From: Mycobacterium sp. Root265
Lineage (GTDB): Bacteria; Actinomycetota; Actinomycetes; Mycobacteriales; Mycobacteriaceae
Assembly: GCF_001428895.1 (NCBI RefSeq)
Contig: NZ_LMJA01000033.1
Location: 62,001 to 126,000, forward strand
Reading direction: 5' to 3'
Length of the DNA stretch: 64,000 bases
Part shown: positions 19,089 to 28,734 of the stretch, piece after piece
Layout: every line of letters begins with the position of its first letter
Position numbering within the stretch: position 1 is the stretch's first letter
Notes under the pieces: generated by a model
Told to the model about the DNA's origin: nothing
Database searches by the model: none
What the model saw: the letters and a program-made list of their open reading frames with translations, nothing else
Made by a program: the position numbers and the translations under genes

Positions 19089-21047
19089 TCATCCCCGGTC
19101 GATCCGCTTGGCGCCCAGCTCGGTCTGCAGCAGTTCGATCGCCACTTCCTCCGGGTCGCGGCGCACCACTTCTGAGGTGTCGCTGTTGGCCTCGGCCAGC
19201 ATGCGTTCCTCTTCGGCGCGCTGATCCTGGCGGGGGGCGGGACCGGCGTCGGACGGGACCGGCTCGCCGGAGTCCGGCACGCAGCGAACCTGCCAGTTCA
19301 CCCCGAGCGCGTCCTTGAGCGCCTCGCGGATCACCTCGACATTGCGCGGCTCACTGAGCCGCTTGGCCAGCGGAGGTGCCCGGTGGCTGAGCACGAGCGT
19401 GTCACCGTCGACCGCCCGCACGATCGCATCGGCCAGCATGGCGTTGACCGGCTTACTCCGGCCGTTCACCTTCTCCCGCACGGTGTCCCACATGGCGCGG
19501 ACCGCGGCGGCATCCGGTTGACCGACAGCGGCAGGCGCGGCGGGTGCGGCGCGCGGCGGCGTGGGGACGGGCGCGGGAGCGGGAGCGGGTGACGGTTCCG
19601 GTTCGGGCACCGGAACCGGACGCGGCGGCGGCACGGGTTCCGGAGCGGGCGTGGGCACCGGCGGCGTCACCGGCTCGGGAGTCGGCACGGGTTGCGGGAC
19701 GGGCTCGGGCTCCGGCGCCGGAGCGGGCTCCGGTGTCGGCAGCGGCCTGGGCTGGGGCACCGGGGCGGGTGTGGGTTCGGGTGTGGGTTCGGGTGTGGCC
19801 TCGGCCGCCGCCTGGGCCCGGCTGGCCCGGACGAACTGTTTTGCCGGCGCCGACGCGGCCGGCGCCGGGGCGGACCCATCGGACGGGATGGCCATGTCCA
19901 GCCGGGTCTCGATCCGCTCGATGCGTTGCAGCAGAGCCGATTCGGTGTCGTGGGCCGACGGCAGCAGCAACCGGGCGCAGACCACTTCCAGCAGCAGTCG
20001 CGGTGCGGTGGCGCCGCGCATCTCACCGAGCCCGGCATGCACCACCTCGGCGTAGCGCGCCAGCGTGGCCGAGCCCACCTTGGCGGCCTGTTCACGCATC
20101 CGATCCAGCACGCCGTCCGGGGCATCGACCACACCGCGGTCGGCGGCGTCCGGAACTGCTTGCAACACAATGAGATCGCGGAACCGTTCCAGCAGATCGG
20201 TGGCGAACCGGCGCGGGTCGTGTCCGGCGTCGATCACCGATTCCACCGCACCGAACAGCGCCGCGGCGTCGCCGGCGGCCAACGCATCGACCGCCTCGTC
20301 GATCAGCGCGACGTCGGTGGCCCCCAGCAGCGACAGCGCGCGCTGGTAGACGACGTGGTTGTTGTCGGCCCCGGCGACCAGCTGATCGAGCACCGAGAGA
20401 CTGTCGCGCGGTGACCCGCCGCCGGCCCGGATCACCAGCGGGTAGACCGCGTCCTCCACGGTGACGCCCTCGTCACGACAGATCCGTTCCAGCAGGGTGC
20501 GCATCGTCTTGGGCGCCAGCAGCCGGAACGGGTAGTGGTGGGTGCGGGACCGGATGGTGGGCAGCACCTTTTCCGGTTCGGTGGTGGCGAACACGAAGAT
20601 CAGGTGGTCCGGCGGCTCCTCGACGATCTTGAGCAGCGCGTTGAAGCCCGCGTTGGTGACCATGTGCGCTTCGTCGATGATGAAGATGCGGTAGCGCGAC
20701 TGGGCCGGCGCGTAGAACGCACGGTCGCGCAGTTCACGGGTGTCGTCGACGCCACCGTGGCTGGCGGCGTCCAGTTCGGACACGTCCACATTGCCCGGGC
20801 CGTTGGGCGCCAGCGCCACACAGGAGTTGCACACCCCGCACGGAGTGGGGGTGGGACCCTGCTCGCAATTGAGCGAGCGGGCCAGGATGCGCGCCGAGGA
20901 GGTCTTGCCGCAGCCACGCGGCCCGGAGAACAGATACGCGTGGTTGATGCGCCCCGCGGACAGCGCCGTCGACAGCGGTGCGGTGACATGCTCCTGGCCG
21001 ACGACCTCGGCGAAGCTTGCGGGTCGGTACTTCCGGTAGAGCGCCAC
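19089..21047 (-). CDS. dnaX: DNA polymerase III subunit gamma/tau
   Basis: The 652-residue clamp-loader ATPase. Walker A GPRGCGKT (42-49), four-cysteine zinc module (C61, C70, C73, C76), Walker B region IFIIDEAHMV and sensor 1 in FATTEPEKVL; the clamp-loader core ends near residue 365. Then comes an unusually proline-rich linker of about 100 residues (roughly 395-500) built from Pro-Glu, Pro-Thr and Pro-Ala repeats, before a C-terminal tau-type domain. Loads the beta clamp and tethers the polymerase. No slippery frameshift signal for a separate gamma form was recognised. It lies 27 nt downstream of the aminotransferase gene on the same strand. Equivalent to Rv3721c. Confidence 0.97.
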   Translation of the reverse strand: MALYRKYRPASFAEVVGQEHVTAPLSTALSAGRINHAYLFSGPRGCGKTSSARILARSLNCEQGPTPTPCGVCNSCVALAPNGPGNVDVSELDAASHGGVDDTRELRDRAFYAPAQSRYRIFIIDEAHMVTNAGFNALLKIVEEPPDHLIFVFATTEPEKVLPTIRSRTHHYPFRLLAPKTMRTLLERICRDEGVTVEDAVYPLVIRAGGGSPRDSLSVLDQLVAGADNNHVVYQRALSLLGATDVALIDEAVDALAAGDAAALFGAVESVIDAGHDPRRFATDLLERFRDLIVLQAVPDAADRGVVDAPDGVLDRMREQAAKVGSATLARYAEVVHAGLGEMRGATAPRLLLEVVCARLLLPSAHDTESALLQRIERIETRLDMAIPSDGSAPAPAASAPAKQFVRASRAQAAAEATPEPTPEPTPAPVPQPRPLPTPEPAPAPEPEPVPQPVPTPEPVTPPVPTPAPEPVPPPRPVPVPEPEPSPAPAPAPVPTPPRAAPAAPAAVGQPDAAAVRAMWDTVREKVNGRSKPVNAMLADAIVRAVDGDTLVLSHRAPPLAKRLSEPRNVEVIREALKDALGVNWQVRCVPDSGEPVPSDAGPAPRQDQRAEEERMLAEANSDTSEVVRRDPEEVAIELLQTELGAKRIDRG

Positions 21048-21074
21048 GCTCAGCAGGGTACCGAGCGGGGGCGA

Positions 21075-22394
<1,320 letters not shown>

Positions 22395-22426
22395 TCAGGA
22401 AAGCTGGTTGCTCCCCCGAAACATAA

Positions 22427-22516
22427 GGGGACCCCGCGCACCCGCCAGAGCCCATTGACCCTTGCTGCCTTCCGGCCCTGGGGGAGTTCACAGGATGGAC
22501 GCCGCGCGGGGTCCGA
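22427..22516 (-). ncRNA. ffs: Bacterial small SRP RNA (4.5S RNA)
   Basis: The minus strand carries the SRP domain IV signature GGAAGGCAGCAAGG inside a long hairpin whose outer stem pairs GGACCCCGCGC (on the minus strand from 22514) with GCGCGGGGTCC (ending near 22429). This RNA scaffolds Ffh for co-translational membrane targeting. Ends are approximate. The position between Rv3722c and tRNA-Ser/lucA matches M. tuberculosis. Confidence 0.93.
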
Positions 22517-22590
22517 GTGCCGAGTGTAGTACCCCGCCTCACTACGGAGGGTGGTCGGGCTTCTCTCGTCGGTCGGCTACCATTGCCGAC

Positions 22591-22676
22591 GGAGGATTCG
22601 CCTAGTGGCCTATGGCGCTCGCCTGGAACGCGGGTTGGGTTAATAGCCCTCAGGGGTTCAAATCCCCTATCCTCCG
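22591..22676 (+). tRNA. tRNA-Ser (anticodon GGA)
   Basis: The acceptor stem GGAGGAT pairs with ATCCTCC. The anticodon arm CTCGC-CTGGAAC-GCGGG gives anticodon GGA (reads UCC/UCU). A long variable arm (GGGTTGGGTTAATAGCCCTC) and T loop GGTTCAAATCC are present, as expected of a class II serine tRNA. The genomic sequence after the discriminator G is CAG, so the CCA end is not fully encoded. Confidence 0.96.
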
Positions 22677-22681
22677 CAGTT

Positions 22682-22726
22682 GGTCCGGGGCGTGACCGCA
22701 GATCCATCCGGTCACGCCCCGGGACC
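22682..22726 (+). terminator. Strong hairpin after tRNA-Ser
   Basis: GGGGCGTGACC (22687-22697) pairs perfectly with GGTCACGCCCC (22710-22720), extended by GGTCC/GGACC with one bulge. It lies directly after the tRNA and before lucA. There is no U tract, typical of mycobacterial terminators. Confidence 0.65.
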
Positions 22727-22748
22727 ACGAACTCGTTCTAGGAGGAGT

Positions 22749-23471
22749 ATGCGGCGCGGTATCGCATCGCTGTGGCACGCGTCATCGCTGGTACTCGCCG
22801 GGGTTCTGTTTTTCCTCTTCGTGCTTCCGCGTTGGTTCGAGCTGACCGGACAGTGGCCGGGCACCCTGGGCACCGCGCTGCGCATCGTGTGCGGCGTGCT
22901 GGTCGGCCTGACGGCGCTGCCGGTGGTCGTGACCCTGACTCGTACCCGCAAGCCCGAGCTCGGGACGCCGGCCCTGGCGCTGTCGCTGCGCGTCTGGTCG
23001 ATCGTCGGGCATATCGCGGCCGGGGTGCTGATCACCGGTGCCGCCATCAGTGAGATCTGGCTGGATCTGGATACCGCCGGCCAGTGGCTGTTCGGCATCT
23101 ACGGGGCTGCTGCGGCAATCGCCCTGCTGGCCGCCTTCGCTTTCTATCTGGCCTTCGTGGCCGAGTTGCCCCCGCCGCCGCCGAAGCCGCTCAAGGTGAA
23201 GGCCGAGCGGCAGAGCCGCGGCGACCGCGATGCGGACGCCGCAGCGACCGACGATGCGCCTGCCGAGGACACGGCCGAGGCCACCGACGGTCCGGATTCC
23301 GACGAATCAGCAGAAATCGAGTCTGCCGACACCGAGGACGAGCCCGCGTCGACCGAGGACGCCGAACCCGTCGAGGAAACCACCTCTGACGACGGCAAAC
23401 TGCGCAATCACCGGCCGTCGGGGAAGGCCCGCCGGGGCCGTACCCGCGGTGGCGTCGCCACCGAGAACTGA
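22749..23471 (+). CDS. lucA: LucA-like lipid uptake coordinator (Rv3723-like)
   Basis: 240 residues. Four predicted membrane segments (about 10-30, 40-63, 78-98, 108-135) are followed by a long, highly acidic cytoplasmic tail ending in a basic cluster (GKARRGRTRGG). Position right after tRNA-Ser, and topology, match Rv3723 (LucA), which in M. tuberculosis stabilises Mce1 and Mce4 transporters and is needed for fatty acid and cholesterol uptake. The ATG at 22749 has AGGAGGAG at 22740-22747; an earlier in-frame start overlaps the terminator hairpin and is rejected. The function is inferred from synteny. Confidence 0.82.
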   Translation: MRRGIASLWHASSLVLAGVLFFLFVLPRWFELTGQWPGTLGTALRIVCGVLVGLTALPVVVTLTRTRKPELGTPALALSLRVWSIVGHIAAGVLITGAAISEIWLDLDTAGQWLFGIYGAAAAIALLAAFAFYLAFVAELPPPPPKPLKVKAERQSRGDRDADAAATDDAPAEDTAEATDGPDSDESAEIESADTEDEPASTEDAEPVEETTSDDGKLRNHRPSGKARRGRTRGGVATEN

Positions 23472-23576
23472 CGCGTCCAGCGTCAATTACGTCGACAGTT
23501 CGCCTCCTCACAGTCACTATTGAGGGAACTCCCAGTCTGTATCGAGGGGGAACCTCTGGCGCTCGGAAGGCGGCGA

Positions 23577-24599
23577 ATGCGCAAGGTCCACTCTCGGCGG
23601 TGGCTCACCGCCCTGGTCACCGCCGTCGCTGCCGTCCTGCTGGTCCCTCCGGTGACCGCGGTCGCCGACCCGGGTGATCTGTCCTGGGCTGCCGATCAGG
23701 TCGAGCCGGCGGCCGTGCGCCTGGACACCGTCGTCGATTACCAGCATGTGCTGGGCACCGGTACCGGTTTCGTGATCGATGGCGGGGGTCAGGTGCTGAC
23801 CAACTACCACGTGGTCCAGGGCGCCGATGTGATCACCGCGGTGGTGGGCGGTCGCTCGTTCGGCGCCGATATCGTCGGCTTCGACCGCGGCCGCGACATC
23901 TCGGTGCTGCAGTTGCGCGGCGCCGGCGGGCTGCCGACGGCCGCGTTGGGCGACTCCGGCCGGATCGTGATCGGCGAGCCCATCATCGCGCTCGGCAATG
24001 CCCGGGGCAGCAACAGCCCGCTGACCCGCGAAGCCGGCACCGTCACCGCACTGGGCCGCACGATCAGTGCCGAGGACGAGCTGACCGGTTCCAAGACCGA
24101 GATGACCGGACTGTTCGAGATCGCCGCGCCCGTGCGGGCGGGTGACTCCGGAGGTCCGGTGGTCAACGGCGCCGGGCAGGTCATCGGCGTGACGACCGCG
24201 GCGACCGTGAACTTCCAGACCGACCCCGGCGGTGAAGGATTCGCCATCCCGATCAACGACGCGATGGCGATCGCCAATCAGATCCGCTCGCGGACACCGT
24301 CGGACACCGTGCACATCGGCCCGCCGACCTTGCTGGGAGTCGGGATCAGCAGCGCCGAACAACACGAGGCCTTCCCCGGCGTCATCGTGCGCGAGGTACT
24401 GCAGGGTGGCCCTGCCGAGTTGGCCGGGCTGGCCAACGGTGACGTGATCCTGACCATCGACGAGACCCCGATCGAGTCGGCGGCCGATCTGACCCGCGTA
24501 CTCGACCGGCACTACCCGGGCGATGTCATCGGCTTGACGTGGATCGACAGGGCCGGCCAGCAGCGCACCGGCAAGGCGGCGCTGACGCCCGGCGACTGA
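23577..24599 (+). CDS. Secreted trypsin-like serine protease with PDZ domain
   Basis: 340 residues. The signal peptide (charged MRKVHSRR, hydrophobic core 10-29) probably ends at AVA-D31. The chymotrypsin-fold protease has the triad H78 (TNYHVV), D107 (GRDISVL) and S191 (RAGDSGGPVV). A PDZ domain follows (about 250-335: GVIVREVLQGGPAELAGLANGDVIL). This is the HtrA/PepA (Rv0125-like) family of secreted or periplasmic quality-control proteases. The first ATG, 57 nt upstream, would put extra residues before the signal peptide, so 23577 is used. Confidence 0.9.
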   Translation: MRKVHSRRWLTALVTAVAAVLLVPPVTAVADPGDLSWAADQVEPAAVRLDTVVDYQHVLGTGTGFVIDGGGQVLTNYHVVQGADVITAVVGGRSFGADIVGFDRGRDISVLQLRGAGGLPTAALGDSGRIVIGEPIIALGNARGSNSPLTREAGTVTALGRTISAEDELTGSKTEMTGLFEIAAPVRAGDSGGPVVNGAGQVIGVTTAATVNFQTDPGGEGFAIPINDAMAIANQIRSRTPSDTVHIGPPTLLGVGISSAEQHEAFPGVIVREVLQGGPAELAGLANGDVILTIDETPIESAADLTRVLDRHYPGDVIGLTWIDRAGQQRTGKAALTPGD

Positions 24600-24607
24600 G
24601 CATTTGC

Positions 24608-24621
24608 TGAGCGATCGCTCA
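24608..24621. promoter_or_regulatory. Perfect 14-bp palindrome after the protease gene
   Basis: TGAGCGATCGCTCA, 8 nt after the protease stop. It resembles a TetR-type operator core, but no promoter-proximal gene is nearby. It could also act as a weak terminator hairpin. Confidence 0.35.
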
Positions 24622-25189
24622 ACAATGCGCAGCGGTGTCTGAAGGCCGCCTGCCGCCGCGACGGAGCCCGCAAGGGACCGTCCGCGCGCGCCGATGCGGA
24701 AATTCACCAACTTCCCGCTCAGACGTCAATTGGATTCACAGGGCGTTGCTCGTTGTCACGTCGGCGACTCGTGTGACCCGCCTTACATCCAACCGGTAGC
24801 TGAGGCGGCAGACACTTTGCCGTCATCGGGCGACCGTCGGCCCGGCCAGTGGTTTCGGTACCGAGATCAGCCGGGTCTCCACGGATGACTCGATTCGCGG
24901 CGGGTCGGACACCCGCGGCGCGGACGCGCCGCCCCCGGGGGCGCCCCGTCCCAGCCGTGCACCTGTGCGAATGCCCGCATATTCGTCGTAATGCTCAGTG
25001 CGGCAACGGTTATGGCCTCGTCAACGCCGAGGGGCACACGGCAGGCGCAACGGACCCACCGGCGCACCGCACGGGACCGGCCCCAAATACCTACGGACCG
25101 GTTCTCGGCACCGGACCGCACCGGCCCCACACCACCTCGCGATCACTGGAGCAGGGTGCGCGACGCCCTCCAATACGTGGCCCACAGGG

Positions 25190-25207
25190 AGTTAGCCGGG
25201 GCTAACT
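25190..25207. promoter_or_regulatory. Perfect inverted repeat upstream of small membrane protein gene
   Basis: AGTTAGCC-GG-GGCTAACT, with 8-bp perfect arms, about 190 nt before the gene at 25397. It is compatible with a dimeric repressor site. No regulator is adjacent. Confidence 0.4.
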
Positions 25208-25396
25208 TCCGGGCTCTTCTGGCAACCGACTGTGAGGTTGCTGGCGGACTCAAAAGGTCTTTGACCTGGCAAATGTCGGCAAACCCGGGGCCGCGTGGGG
25301 GCTTCCGCCAAGATCAGGCGGAGGTTACATTTAGCTGAACATCGCGCCCAGGCATGTGCATCACACGCCCCGCTGCCGATGAAGTGGGGAGACACC

Positions 25397-25660
25397 GTGG
25401 TCCAGACAACTGTCATCGCGTACCTGATCGGCTGGGTGGTCAGCACCGCCGTCGTCTACGTGACGAGCCGGCGCCTCAACGATCCCCGCAACCCCGCTCC
25501 GCACATCCTGATCCTCAGCGCCGTGGCCGGCGCACTGTGGCCGATGCTGCTGCTCGGGGCGGTCGAATTCAGCTCGCTGGTGGCCTGCTCCAATGCCGCC
25601 TCGCACCTGAAGGCCGACGGAGCCGAACTCGTCGGCGCCGGTGTCGTGCCCCTGCGCTGA
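25397..25660 (+). CDS. Small two-helix membrane protein, unknown function
   Basis: 87 residues starting at GTG (VQTTVIAYLIGWVV), with GGGGAGA just upstream; an ATG 18 nt earlier is an alternative. Two hydrophobic segments (about 5-22 and 38-57: ILILSAVAGALWPMLLLGAVEF) are separated by a short basic loop (TSRRLNDPRNP), predicting a hairpin in the membrane. The C-terminal 25 residues are polar. I recognise no family. It ends 6 nt before the convergent polymerase gene. Confidence 0.65.
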   Translation: MVQTTVIAYLIGWVVSTAVVYVTSRRLNDPRNPAPHILILSAVAGALWPMLLLGAVEFSSLVACSNAASHLKADGAELVGAGVVPLR

Positions 25661-25666
25661 AACGCT

Positions 25667-26716
25667 TCAGTCAGCGATCCGCTTACCGTCGGCATCCCAG
25701 TGCTCGGCGACCTTCTTGCTCGGCTGTACCCGCGGTGGTTCGCCCGGCATCTTCGGATAGCTGGGCGGGTACGGCAGATCACCCAGGCCGCGCTCCTCGT
25801 CGGCCTTCACCATGTCCAGTAGCAACTCGATCGACTGCGCATCCTCGTCGATACCCGCCCATGGGTCGGGCCGGCCGGCAATGAAGTCGGGCACCGTGGA
25901 GATCGTGTAGTCATCGGGATCGGCGTCGCGCAGCTCGTCCCACGTCAACGGCGTCGACACCGTGGCGATCGGGGTTTTGCGAGCCGAGTAGGCCGACGCG
26001 AACGTGCGGTCCCGGGCGTTCTGGTTGTAGTCGATGAACAACCGCTCTCCCCGCTCCTCCTTCCACCACGATGTCGTGACGGCTTCGGGGGCGCGCCGCT
26101 CGATCTCGCGGGCCAGCGCGATGCCGGCGCGGCGCACCTCGATGAAGTCCCAGTCGGTCGCGATCCGCAGGAAGACGTGGACACCGCGGCCACCCGAGGT
26201 CTTCGGATAACCCACCAGGCCGAGTTCGTCGAGCAGCGGTTTGAGCACGTCCACGGCGACCTCACGGGCCTGCGCGAACCCGGTACCCGGCTGTGGGTCC
26301 AGATCGATACGCAGTTCGTCGGGATGCTCGGTGTCCGGGCAGCGCACCTGCCACGGGTGCAGCGTCACCGAGCCCATCTGGGCGGCCCAGGCGATGGCGG
26401 CCGGATGGGTGATCTTCAGCGCGTCGGCGGTGCGCCCCGAGGGGAAGGTGACGGTGCAGGTCTGCAGATAGTCGGGGTGCTTCTGCGGAACCCGCTTCTG
26501 GTAGATCTCTTCACCGTCGATGCCATCGGGGAACCGCTGCAGGTGAACGGGCCTGTCCCGCAACAGCTTCACCATGCGGTCGGCGACGGAGAGGTAATAG
26601 TCGAACAGCATGCCCTTGGTGCCCTTGGCGCCGAGTTCCGGAAAGTAGGGCTTGTCGCGGTTGGTCAACCGCACGGCCACACCGTCGACGTCGATCTCTT
26701 CGGCCTTGCTTGCCAT
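25667..26716 (-). CDS. polD1: LigD-type primase-polymerase (PolD1-like)
   Basis: 349-residue stand-alone archaeo-eukaryotic primase domain of the LigD polymerase family, matching the position and pattern of Rv3730c/MSMEG_6301 (PolD1). Visible motifs: the catalytic aspartate pair in LRIDLDPQPG, the SGGRGVHVFL motif and the histidine-containing ligand region, and FIDYNQNARDRTFASAYS near the C-terminus. Family activity: ribonucleotide-preferring gap filling and end extension in DNA repair. The ATG at 26716 lies one base after the stop of the arginase-like gene, which itself overlaps ligC, forming a ligC / arginase-like / polD operon on the minus strand. An ATG 111 nt earlier would read into the preceding gene and is rejected. 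Confidence 0.92.
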   Translation of the reverse strand: MASKAEEIDVDGVAVRLTNRDKPYFPELGAKGTKGMLFDYYLSVADRMVKLLRDRPVHLQRFPDGIDGEEIYQKRVPQKHPDYLQTCTVTFPSGRTADALKITHPAAIAWAAQMGSVTLHPWQVRCPDTEHPDELRIDLDPQPGTGFAQAREVAVDVLKPLLDELGLVGYPKTSGGRGVHVFLRIATDWDFIEVRRAGIALAREIERRAPEAVTTSWWKEERGERLFIDYNQNARDRTFASAYSARKTPIATVSTPLTWDELRDADPDDYTISTVPDFIAGRPDPWAGIDEDAQSIELLLDMVKADEERGLGDLPYPPSYPKMPGEPPRVQPSKKVAEHWDADGKRIAD

Positions 26717-26717
26717 A

Positions 26718-27620
26718 TCAGGACTCCCGTGTGTCGAGGTGGGCTCGGAGGAACGCGACGTATTCGGCGATGCGTGCGGCCGCGTGGCCACCGTCGAGTT
26801 CAGGGTTGTAGATGACGACGCTGGCACCCAGGCAGCCCGGCACCCGCAGGCAGGCCGCGGTGATCAGTTCCAGTTGTTCCCAGGACAATCCGCCCGGCTG
26901 CGGGTAGTCGACCGCGGCCAGTTCCGATGTCGCCAGCACATCGAGATCGACGTGACACCACCAGCCCGCCGGTGCCGTGGCGGCGCCTGTCGCCACGAGG
27001 TCGGTGACGTCGTTGTAGGGGTGCGGGTGCGTTTCACCCTCCAGCTGCGCTCCGCTGAGGTAACGGGTCACCTCGTTGCGGATGCTGGGCTGGTGCGCGT
27101 CGGCGATCTCGTCCTGGTCGCGCGGGCCGAGCACCACGAGATGTTCGGGGCGCAGGCATGGCAACCCGATCAGGGCCCGCGGGCCGGGAAAAAGCCCCAG
27201 CGCGAGGCCGATCTCGGAATCCGCGGCCTCCCCGGTGGGGCCGACCCGGGGATCCCAGGCATCTTCGTGACCATCGATGAAGACCAGGCCGGCTCCGCCG
27301 CGGGTTTTTGCCGCGATGAGCGGGGCCAGCAGCGCCGGGCAGTCCCCGGCGATCACCACCGGCACCTCGCCCAGGGTCCAGGCGTCATCGAGCGCCGTGG
27401 CGGTATCGGCCACCATCGATGCCAAGGCGTCCTCGGCGAGCAGTCCCGATGGTCCGCGGGTCGGTTGCATCGTGTCGGTGTTGACCCAACTGGTGACGAC
27501 CGGCCCCGCCAACCGGCTCTCCACACCTGCGGCCTGCAGCGCCGCCGGCATCCCCGCCACGCCATTGGCCACCCCCGCGGCGTTGAACGGCACATAGATG
27601 ACGCGGGTGGTCGCGGTCAT
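26718..27620 (-). CDS. Arginase/agmatinase-fold protein
   Basis: 300-residue ureohydrolase-superfamily protein. Metal-binding motifs: IAGDCPAL (the usual GGDHS histidine is a cysteine), FIDGHEDAW (D-x-H-x-D kept) and CHVDLDVL (D-x-D kept). Loss of the first histidine ligand is known in side branches of this family and makes arginine hydrolysis uncertain. Gene order is striking: it sits between a DNA ligase (4-nt overlap upstream) and a DNA polymerase (1-nt gap downstream), so it is co-translated with repair enzymes. A nucleotide-, protein-arginine- or polyamine-linked role can only be guessed. Confidence 0.85.
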   Translation of the reverse strand: MTATTRVIYVPFNAAGVANGVAGMPAALQAAGVESRLAGPVVTSWVNTDTMQPTRGPSGLLAEDALASMVADTATALDDAWTLGEVPVVIAGDCPALLAPLIAAKTRGGAGLVFIDGHEDAWDPRVGPTGEAADSEIGLALGLFPGPRALIGLPCLRPEHLVVLGPRDQDEIADAHQPSIRNEVTRYLSGAQLEGETHPHPYNDVTDLVATGAATAPAGWWCHVDLDVLATSELAAVDYPQPGGLSWEQLELITAACLRVPGCLGASVVIYNPELDGGHAAARIAEYVAFLRAHLDTRES

Positions 27621-28669
27621 GACTCAAGCACGTCCGAGAGGTCATAGTTCAGCGGCACATCCAGTTGGCCGAACGTGCAACTGTCCGGATCGCGGTCGGG
27701 CCGCCAGCGCAGGAACTTCACCGCGTGCCGGAACCGCCTGCCATGCTCGCTGTTGCCCTCCATCTGGTCATAGGCCACCTCGCAGACCCGCTCCGGGCGC
27801 ACCGGAATCCAGCGTTTGTCGGCAGCGGAGTTCCACCTGCTCGGTTCGCCGTCGTTGACCTGATCGCCTTCGCGCAGCGGTTCGAGATCGGCCAGCAGCG
27901 ACAGCCGGGCTTTCGCGGTGAAAGATGCTGCGCCGCCGACCATCTGGAGCTCGCCGTCGTCGCGGTACAGGCCGAGCAGGATCGACCCGATACCCTCACC
28001 ACTTTTGTGGATGCGGTACCCGATGGCCACGCAGTCCGCATCGCGGTGGTGTTTGACCTTCACCATCTCCCGCTTGCCCGGCAGATACGGCCCGTCGAGG
28101 CGCTTGGCGATCACGCCGTCGAGTCCGGCGCCCTCGAACTCCTCCAGCCACCGCTCACCGAGGGCGGGATCCTCGGTGGTACGCGTGACGTGGCACCACT
28201 GCTTCGGGTTGACCGCCGCGAGCAGGCTTTCCCGGCGGACGCGGAAGGGTTCCTTGAGCAGTGAGCGATCGCCGGTGGCGAGCGCGTCGAAACCGATGAA
28301 ATGGGCCGGGGTCTCCGTGGAGAGTTTGGTGATGCGGCTTTCCGCCGGGTGGATGCGCTGGCTCAGCGATTCCCAGTCCAGCCGGGTCCGGCCGGCGATC
28401 TCCCGCGGCACCACGATCTCGCCGTCCAGTACACACCGCGGGGCGAGCTCATCGCGGACGGACTCGACGACTTCGGGGAAGTACCGGCCCAGGTCCTTGC
28501 CGCTGCGGGACAACAGCACCACGTCGTCGCCGTCGCGGAAGACCAGCGCCCGGAACCCGTCCCACTTGGGCTCGAAGGACCAGACTCCGTCGTCCGTCGG
28601 CACCTTCGTCTGCGCCTTGGCCAGCATCGGTTCCAGCGGTGGCACAACGGGGAGTCCCATGCGTTCCAT
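27617..28669 (-). CDS. ligC: ATP-dependent DNA ligase LigC
   Basis: 350 residues, the compact LigC type (nucleotidyltransferase plus OB fold). Adenylation motif I is EPKWDGFR with K35; motif III FIGFDALATGD, motif IV AGLDGVIAKRLDG, motif V MVKVKH. LigC ligases back up LigD in mycobacterial end joining and base-excision repair. The first possible GTG is 6 nt upstream and another ATG 9 nt downstream; the start is uncertain within these codons. It leads the operon with the arginase-like gene and polD1. A second LigC gene lies at 32805. Confidence 0.92.
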   Translation of the reverse strand: MERMGLPVVPPLEPMLAKAQTKVPTDDGVWSFEPKWDGFRALVFRDGDDVVLLSRSGKDLGRYFPEVVESVRDELAPRCVLDGEIVVPREIAGRTRLDWESLSQRIHPAESRITKLSTETPAHFIGFDALATGDRSLLKEPFRVRRESLLAAVNPKQWCHVTRTTEDPALGERWLEEFEGAGLDGVIAKRLDGPYLPGKREMVKVKHHRDADCVAIGYRIHKSGEGIGSILLGLYRDDGELQMVGGAASFTAKARLSLLADLEPLREGDQVNDGEPSRWNSAADKRWIPVRPERVCEVAYDQMEGNSEHGRRFRHAVKFLRWRPDRDPDSCTFGQLDVPLNYDLSDVLES

Positions 28670-28734
28670 ACTCACGTAGACCGGGGTACCCCCACAATGT
28701 CATCGCGACCGGCATTCCGCTCCCGGACTGCGGC

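Larger units (their letters stand above)
24600..25396. other. Gene-poor interval of about 0.8 kb
   Basis: No convincing gene on either strand. Short open frames here lack a ribosome-binding site, have arginine/proline-rich shadow composition and resemble no family I recognise. It contains two perfect palindromes, at 24608-24621 and 25190-25207, described separately. The right end probably holds the promoter of the small membrane-protein gene. Confidence 0.6.

Noticed and set aside
22680-22748. N-terminal extension of LucA to 22680
   Set aside because: Lies within the tRNA terminator hairpin; the ATG at 22749 has a strong AGGAGGAG.
24849-25205. Short frames on both strands in the gene-poor gap
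   Set aside because: Arg/Pro-rich, mutually antisense, no ribosome-binding site or known family.
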